In this document: positions 59,167 through 64,000 of the stretch, one piece after another
Layout: every line of letters begins with the position of its first letter
Position numbering within the stretch: the first letter of the stretch is position 1
Origin: Planctomycetota bacterium
GTDB lineage: Bacteria > Planctomycetota > Planctomycetia > Pirellulales > Lacipirellulaceae
Length of the DNA: 64,000 nucleotides
Direction of reading: 5' to 3'
NCBI GenBank assembly: GCA_013152205.1
Contig: JAADGV010000032.1
Location: 88,728 to 152,727 of the forward strand
Made by a program: the position numbers and the translations under genes
Notes under the pieces: generated by a model
What the model was told of the DNA's origin: nothing
Database searches by the model: none
What the model saw: the letters and a program-made list of their open reading frames with translations, nothing else

Positions 59167-59484
59167 ATGACCAGCACAGCAGTAGAACAGTTTGCCCCCG
59201 AGTACCACGACGCGCAAATCAATCGCGCCTTTGATGTTATCGAGCGCGTGGCCGAAGTCACACCTGACGATGAGGCCCTTGTGCCTGACAACCTTGGCTT
59301 CTTCACTGAGCGTGGCGGACAGATCAACTTCGAGTTGCTCGATGGTTCGACCATTTGTATTTGTGATGCCCAGCCAGGGAAGCACTACCGCTTTCGTGTC
59401 CTGAAGGTGTTGGCCAGCCACACGATCGTGGCCGGCAAAATGTTCCTGGTTTTGCCTAGCAATGGCTGCGACGGGGGTAATTAG
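59167..59484 (+). CDS. Small beta-rich protein of element 2
   Basis: The 105-residue protein from the ATG at 59167 has strands GQINFELLDGSTICICD, HYRFRVLKVLA and KMFLVLPS after a helical N-terminus (YHDAQINRAFDVIERVAEV). Two cysteines are in TICICD. It is the positional counterpart of the 107-residue protein of element 1, although the sequences are not obviously related. A virion or tail accessory role is possible. Hairpins lie on both sides. Confidence 0.65.
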   Translation: MTSTAVEQFAPEYHDAQINRAFDVIERVAEVTPDDEALVPDNLGFFTERGGQINFELLDGSTICICDAQPGKHYRFRVLKVLASHTIVAGKMFLVLPSNGCDGGN

Positions 59485-59627
59485 GGCACTTCCTACACCC
59501 TCGGTCGGGTCCTTTTTTTAATCTCCCTTTCTCCACTTCGCGTTACTACCCGAACCTTTCTTGCATATAAGAAATAAAAAATACCCCCCCTACTACTACA
59601 ACATGGCCGCTGACAGCACCGGAATAA

Positions 59628-59888
59628 ATGACACGCACACCACCACCTCAGAAAGAAAAGCGATCGCACATGGGCGCAGGGGGAAGCTCTCACGGTACTC
59701 TGCGAGGGTCGCTTCGACGCCCAATCATCGAAGTTGATTTTAGGCAATTGGAAACTATTGACACTTTCGCCGTTCGCTCAACGACGGTTCGGCAGTCACG
59801 GCGACAGAACGGTATGCCGGGCCAGCCTGGCAACTATCCTCTGGCCGAAACAATGAAACAACTGAAAGCACAGGTCAACCAATCATGA
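59628..59888 (+). CDS. Small hypothetical protein coupled to next gene
   Basis: An 86-residue frame starting at ATG 59628 or at the internal ATG (MGAGGSSHG). It has a basic, disordered N-terminus and a helix at the end (LAETMKQLKAQVNQS). The stop overlaps the next start (ATGA at 59885), which supports translation. No family is recognised. Confidence 0.6.
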   Translation: MTRTPPPQKEKRSHMGAGGSSHGTLRGSLRRPIIEVDFRQLETIDTFAVRSTTVRQSRRQNGMPGQPGNYPLAETMKQLKAQVNQS

Positions 59889-60580
59889 GCACCAAAACCA
59901 ATGATGGTCATTATCTGATCTTCGTTCCTGACGTCGTCAACCCAACGGCTGAGCAGCTTACCGCGCTTGGCATCGCGGATCTTGTAGCTGGCTTACCTGC
60001 CCATCCAATTGAGCGAGGGTTGGGCTGTCGGCCTGGCTACGCGTTTGTCGTGCAGGGCGTTGATGCTCCGCAGCCAACCGAGCCGCCGGAAGTGTCGACG
60101 GTCAAAACAAACTGGTTGCCATCGAGCAAGACTAGTAAGGGCAAGCCTGTTTGCTGGTTCGGGTTTGACGCTGAGACTAGGCCGGGCCCAGAAGACCTAC
60201 GCCGGGCGAAGTTGTTCGAGAGCACGAGCGTCAATCTCTGCGACGGCAACGAGTGGCAGGTAGCTCTGATCGATTGCCTACCTGCCGCGCAGAAAGATTC
60301 AACGCTGACGATGCTCTGCGAAGAAATTCAGTCGGCTTTATCACTACGAGGCTTCAAGTCGCAGATCAAAGGCCATACCTACATCTGCGGTTCTCGAACG
60401 CTGGTTTGTGCGGCGCTACGAGCAAACTATCGAGTTCCCCGAGAACTGGTTGGATCGGAGGGCTTGCGATTGTTTGACTTTGATACGCTCGCGATGGCGA
60501 CTGTTGCGGGGTGTGGAATCAAGCGAGCTATCCAGAAGTACGAATACAAACGTCACACGACCGCCCCAGGTCTCAACTGA
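59885..60580 (+). CDS. Hypothetical protein of element 2
   Basis: The 231-residue protein has an N-terminal beta-rich segment (DGHYLIFVPDVVNPTAEQLTAL), a middle with several cysteine/tryptophan residues (GKPVCWFGFDAETRPGPEDLRRAKLF) and a C-terminal helical part (GLRLFDFDTLAMATVAGCGIKRAIQKY). No enzyme motif is seen. Its place before the tape-measure-like gene is where phages often encode tail assembly chaperones or tail tube proteins, so a tail role is plausible. It overlaps the gene before it by four bases. Confidence 0.7.
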   Translation: MSTKTNDGHYLIFVPDVVNPTAEQLTALGIADLVAGLPAHPIERGLGCRPGYAFVVQGVDAPQPTEPPEVSTVKTNWLPSSKTSKGKPVCWFGFDAETRPGPEDLRRAKLFESTSVNLCDGNEWQVALIDCLPAAQKDSTLTMLCEEIQSALSLRGFKSQIKGHTYICGSRTLVCAALRANYRVPRELVGSEGLRLFDFDTLAMATVAGCGIKRAIQKYEYKRHTTAPGLN

Positions 60581-60592
60581 AAGAAAAACATC

Positions 60593-62056
60593 ATGGCTAA
60601 AGAAGATGTCAACATCAAGGTCAGCGCCAACGTCGCCGAAGCGATTCGGATGTGGCAGGCGATGGAAGAAGGCCCTAAGGGCATGGCCGACGCATTGGAG
60701 AAGATGGGCCACAGAGGTAAGCGTGCGTCCAGTGGAATAACAGATGAGTTTAAGAAGCTTGCCGGGCAGTGGGTGTCTATTGCCGCTGGGATAAAGCTAG
60801 CGAAGGAAACTCTTGACTTATTTGTCCAGGTGCAAAAAGAGTCATTGGCGTTAGCTAGCGAAGCAACCGTTCCTGTCGATGCACTTTCTCGGCAGTTTCA
60901 GAATCAAGGAACCCTTAGTAATGAAGATGCTGCGGCAGCACGGCAGCAAATCCTGGATATCGCCCAGCAGCGCGGGATTGATCCCAAGGGGGCATTCGAT
61001 GCGGGACGCCAGCTAGTATCTTCGGGATTCACTCCTGAGGAAGTTGTCGAGGGAGGAGCACTTGACGAGTTTCTGAAATTGCAAAATGCAACCAACGCTT
61101 CCCGCCCAGATGTAGATCCTGAACGGCTGGCTAAGGCTGCAGTCCAATTTCTGCAAGCCACCAAGCAAGGCTTAACTGCCGAAGCAATCCGTGACAATGC
61201 CATGACTATTCAGGGGTTGTTTACCGGGACCAACTTGCAGGGGACAGACCTTGAGCAATTCTCGAAGCGAGCAGCTTCTGTCAATGACATCACTGGCCTC
61301 CAGGGAAATCAGTTACCAATTTTGAGCCAATTGCTTGACGTTACCGACGTAAACAATGCCGGGACATCGCTTCTTGCAGCGGTAAGGGGGTTGGGTACTG
61401 CAGCAGCAGAACCCGCCAAAGTATCAGCGTTGAAAAGCGCGGGATTGAAACCCGAAGACGTAGACTTTGTTGGAGAAGATTTTTTCACGGTTCAGCGTAG
61501 AGTTGCAGACGCCTTGGAGAGAATGCCAGATAACCTTCGCAATATATTTTTTAAGCGGGTGTTTGGCGCTGAGGGTTCGCTCGCGGGAGGCATTTTATTC
61601 AGTCAGGAGGGCGTTGCAGAAACCCAGCGGCGGCTTAACGTGAGTGCCTCTGAGGAGTCTTTTGAGCGTGCTAGGGCGATCACTGAGGGCAGCCTGGAGG
61701 CAAAGCAAAGGTCTGCCGAATCTAGGAAGGCCAAAGCGTTTTACGACCCAAACTTTATAGAATCTGATACGGCCCGTCAGAACTTGCTAAGTGAAATAAA
61801 AAACCGTGGCGGCACATTCCTTGAAGTCGGGCTCACGGGATTGGCTTTTGACACAGCCGAATTTTTGGGAGCTGATGCAGAGACAGCGGTGCGTTTTGCT
61901 ACAGACAGCACAATTGCACCAGGAGTTATCGAGCAGTCTCGTTCGTCGCAGCCAGAAAACCTAACGCCCCAGAAAGTCGATGTTCAGGTCGAGCTGGTCG
62001 ACCAGAACGCGGTAGCCATCCCGCACAAGTCGACTGTGAACCAGTTGAGCAGGTAG
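60593..62056 (+). CDS. Tape-measure-like protein of element 2
   Basis: The 487-residue protein is preceded by CTGAAAGAAAAACATC. The N-terminus (KEDVNIKVSANVAEAIRMWQAMEEGPKGMADALEKMG) is the helical start typical of tape-measure proteins, and the middle (SALKSAGLKPEDVDFVGEDFFTVQRRVADALERMP; NIFFKRVFGAEGSLAGG) resembles the conserved core of TP901-type tape-measure proteins. It is short for a full tape measure, which would imply a short tail, and no hydrophobic segment is present. It is the last supported gene of element 2. Confidence 0.75.
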   Translation: MAKEDVNIKVSANVAEAIRMWQAMEEGPKGMADALEKMGHRGKRASSGITDEFKKLAGQWVSIAAGIKLAKETLDLFVQVQKESLALASEATVPVDALSRQFQNQGTLSNEDAAAARQQILDIAQQRGIDPKGAFDAGRQLVSSGFTPEEVVEGGALDEFLKLQNATNASRPDVDPERLAKAAVQFLQATKQGLTAEAIRDNAMTIQGLFTGTNLQGTDLEQFSKRAASVNDITGLQGNQLPILSQLLDVTDVNNAGTSLLAAVRGLGTAAAEPAKVSALKSAGLKPEDVDFVGEDFFTVQRRVADALERMPDNLRNIFFKRVFGAEGSLAGGILFSQEGVAETQRRLNVSASEESFERARAITEGSLEAKQRSAESRKAKAFYDPNFIESDTARQNLLSEIKNRGGTFLEVGLTGLAFDTAEFLGADAETAVRFATDSTIAPGVIEQSRSSQPENLTPQKVDVQVELVDQNAVAIPHKSTVNQLSR

Positions 62057-62115
62057 ACGAGCGAGTAGACGCGGACTATGCGGCCGTGCAGAGATCTTTG
62101 ACAACTAGAACTGCT

Positions 62116-62150
62116 CCCCGTCGGTCAGAGCGTAAATGGCCGCGACGGGG
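62116..62150. terminator. Hairpin between element 2 and the thioredoxin-like gene
   Basis: CCCCGTCG (62116-62123) pairs with CGACGGGG (62143-62150). It lies just after the convergent gene stops, with no T-tract. Confidence 0.5.
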
Positions 62151-62152
62151 GC

Positions 62153-63382
62153 CTAGGGCTTCTTCTCTTTGAGCTTTTCAGCCAGAGTCGCTTCGTTCCC
62201 GAGTTTGACGAGATGCCCCTCAGGATCGATCAAGAGTACGGTCGGCCAGTGACTGATGCCATAGACGTCGGAAGTTCTTCCCTCACCGTCGACCAGAACC
62301 GGAAATGGCAATTGCTTGCCGGCCCAGACTTTTTCGACGAGGGGTGCTTCGAGGCCTTCGAAGGCTTCGATCGTACGGGCTTCCTCCTTTTCCGTGTTGC
62401 AGATGGCGAGAATTTCAAACCGGTCACGATCTGCGGCGTGTTCCTCACAAAATGTTGTCAACTTGGGAAGGCTGCCATGAACGCAGGGACCGCACCACGC
62501 CGCCCAAAAATCGAGCAGCACCCACTTGCCGTGAAAATCGGCCAGCTTGACTCCCTTGGGAACGCCGCGAGCGTCGGTGATCTCCAACTCCGGCGGCTCT
62601 TTTCCGTAGAATTGGGAATAGTCGTGGGCAATGCCGTCATTGTCCCGCGGTAGCACGACGTTGAGCACCCCCAAGTCGAGCGTAGTCTTATCGCGAGGAA
62701 CCTCGACGCGAATGCGATGCACCGGCGAACACGCTGTGGCATCCTCTCCTGCCGGTTCCTTCGGTGAACGAATACTGCCATTCGGCGACTCGCTATAGAC
62801 ATCTAAGTGGTAAATTCCGGGCGGCAACAATAAGGAAATCTGTCCTCGGAACGAGCCGCATACCATCAATTTCGTCTGGTTGCCTTTGGAATCGGGAACA
62901 TAAACCGCAGCACAGGACCAGTCGGGCGTCCTGCCTGCTTCGGAGCAGTAAACCTCGGCAGTCACACGCGCCAGCGGGGCCATTGTGACGGTGATGGGTT
63001 TGTCCGCCTGACTCCGTTCGACTAAGACAATTCCACCATACTCATGAAGTTTGTCGACTGCGAAGACTGCAATCCTCGGTTCGCTCTCGATCTTGAGGCT
63101 GAATTTTTCCTCTGGTAACCGCGTTGCAATCCCGTTCGGACGAGCAGCAAGCACGCCCTCATTCTTCCAAAGCTTCCCTGCCGCAGCCTCTTTGAGCAGT
63201 TCACCTTTTTCGTCCCACCAATTACCATTGGATATCCAAAACGTGGCTGCCTCGAAGTCCTCGACCGGCATTCCTTGCTCATCGACGACCTGACCGTGAA
63301 TCTGCCAAGGTTTGTCAGAGTCATCCGCTCGGGCTGCTCCGACGAGAATCAGAATTGCCAAGACACTTGTTAGATAGTGCAT
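62153..63382 (-). CDS. Exported thioredoxin-fold (TlpA-like) protein
   Basis: The 409-residue protein has a signal peptide (LTSVLAILILVGAARA). Residues about 28-270 are strand-rich with carboxypeptidase-regulatory-like elements (IHGQVVDEQGMPVEDFEAA), and a second strand-rich part with a cysteine (EVYCSEAGRTPDWSCAAVY). Residues about 275-405 are a thioredoxin domain with the active site WAAWCGPCVHG, then LAICNTEKEE and the cis-Pro in HWPTVLL. It is probably a periplasmic thiol-disulfide reductase. These multidomain proteins are common in planctomycetes. It lies on the opposite strand to the element genes, so it may be chromosomal. Confidence 0.9.
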   Translation of the reverse strand: MHYLTSVLAILILVGAARADDSDKPWQIHGQVVDEQGMPVEDFEAATFWISNGNWWDEKGELLKEAAAGKLWKNEGVLAARPNGIATRLPEEKFSLKIESEPRIAVFAVDKLHEYGGIVLVERSQADKPITVTMAPLARVTAEVYCSEAGRTPDWSCAAVYVPDSKGNQTKLMVCGSFRGQISLLLPPGIYHLDVYSESPNGSIRSPKEPAGEDATACSPVHRIRVEVPRDKTTLDLGVLNVVLPRDNDGIAHDYSQFYGKEPPELEITDARGVPKGVKLADFHGKWVLLDFWAAWCGPCVHGSLPKLTTFCEEHAADRDRFEILAICNTEKEEARTIEAFEGLEAPLVEKVWAGKQLPFPVLVDGEGRTSDVYGISHWPTVLLIDPEGHLVKLGNEATLAEKLKEKKP

Positions 63383-63923
63383 GCTTTACCTCGATTAAGT
63401 TGTTCGACTCGATTCTACTCGATTTCACACTCAATCATATTCTGAAAATGGTTCCTTGTGCGGAACTGCATCATGAGGGCGTGTCATCAGCACCTAGGCA
63501 AAACGCCGTCTCAACACAGGTGGCATCGTCGAATGGCACGTAGTTTTTCGCAAGTGACTGTCAATACGCAAGTTAGACACGCTGTCGTAGCGTTGCTGCC
63601 ATGGGCTTCAACCGCGCCTCAACCTCGCGGTGCATCCCGTCGCTCGTGCTTTCGTAGGCGCCCTTTTGAGAGCACCAAATACAGCCCGTAGAATGCATTG
63701 ATGCGATAGCATTGCTTAACGCTTTATGTGAAAGGGTTTAGCAAAAACTACGTGCCATTCGTGGCATCGTCCTGGGCCAGAAACGGAGACTTCCCTAGTG
63801 CGATCGGTGAAATCGCCCGACAGACGAAACGGACGGAGTTTTCGACGCTTCGGTTGCCCCTACCTCACGCACGAAAACGCCTGAAGCCACGCTGCGTCGA
63901 AGTGAAACGTGAATGGCACTTAG
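63383..63923. other. 541-base gap with 19-bp inverted repeat
   Basis: No supported gene. A perfect 19-bp inverted repeat (CGAATGGCACGTAGTTTTT at 63530-63548 and its complement at 63743-63761) encloses about 195 bases, and GGTGGCATCGTC is repeated in direct orientation beside each arm. Confidence 0.6.
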
Positions 63924-64000
63924 TTATTCCTAACTCCTTTCAGCATATCGAGTTTTGCTTCGTGTCTTGGTTTGTTGAGGAAGTCGTACAGTTTGAATCG
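63924..64000 (-). CDS. C-terminal fragment of a gene entering from beyond the window
   Basis: The minus strand from base 64000 reads FKLYDFLNKPRHEAKLDMLK-type codons and ends at a TAA at 63924-63926. Only about 25 residues are present, so neither gene nor family can be named. The frame has no stop before the window edge. Confidence 0.35.

Larger units (their letters stand above)
54013..62056 (+). mobile_element. Integrative element 2, related to element 1; right end not found
   Basis: Element 2 starts at the second att copy and contains an integrase, DUF1580-like protein, ParB-TopoVI-A-like fusion, zinc ribbon and phage-like genes up to a tape-measure-like protein ending at 62056. No third att copy is visible to 64000, so the right end given here is only the last clear element gene. 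Confidence 0.7.

Overview
The window looks like a chromosomal segment of a planctomycete, most likely of the Pirellula/Rhodopirellula/Blastopirellula group. The evidence is a set of families that are common there and rare elsewhere: a DUF1501 Tat-exported protein, a DUF1549/DUF1553 protein with CX4CH and CXXCH haem motifs, WD40 and PQQ-like propellers fused to small c-type cytochrome domains, a pre-peptidase C-terminal (PPC) repeat protein, and a DUF1580-like DNA-binding protein. The organism was inferred from gene content only; there is no rRNA in the window.

Positions 1-31955 are mostly ordinary chromosome. They hold a partial YheT-type hydrolase, pdxA, a membrane-anchored trypsin-like protease, a ribbon-helix-helix protein, a CobA-HemD fusion, a TPR protein, rpsT, an rluB-like gene overlapping pyrK, a lipoprotein, a mannose-6-phosphate isomerase, a 1166-residue propeller/HEAT/cytochrome protein, tatC, an ABC-2 permease, cysE, an OmpA-like lipoprotein, and an aroDE fusion-aroK-prepilin peptidase run. 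mutL and an NtrC/NtrB-type two-component pair follow. Several intergenic gaps carry palindromic dispersed repeats.

Positions 32569-43820 hold a planctomycete-specific block: DUF1501, PPC, DUF1549/1553 and WD40-cytochrome genes in one direction, then a convergent 771-residue propeller plus alpha/alpha-toroid protein. These are probably exported proteins that act together at the cell envelope; their substrate is unknown.

Positions 44332-62056 are the accessory region. A tRNA-Ala(TGC) gene is followed by two related integrative elements in tandem, all genes on the + strand. Element 1 (about 9.6 kb) ends in a 65-bp exact copy of the tRNA 3' part plus adjoining sequence, and element 2 begins there. 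Both have a tyrosine integrase, a promoter-like site just after it, a DUF1580-like excisionase candidate and a small zinc-ribbon protein. They differ in their replication module: element 1 has a replisome-organiser-like protein, while element 2 has a ParB domain fused to a TopoVI-A/Spo11-like domain with a TOPRIM motif. They also differ in their phage-like cargo (beta-rich virion-like proteins and a tape-measure-like protein). No terminase large subunit, portal or major capsid gene was recognised, so they resemble phage satellites or reduced prophages. The ParB-TopoVI-A-like fusion and the tandem modular elements are the most interesting content here.

Positions 62153-64000 hold a thioredoxin-fold lipoprotein-like or exported protein on the - strand, a non-coding stretch with a 19-bp inverted repeat, and the last codons of a gene that enters from beyond the window. 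The right attachment site of element 2 was not found before the window ends.
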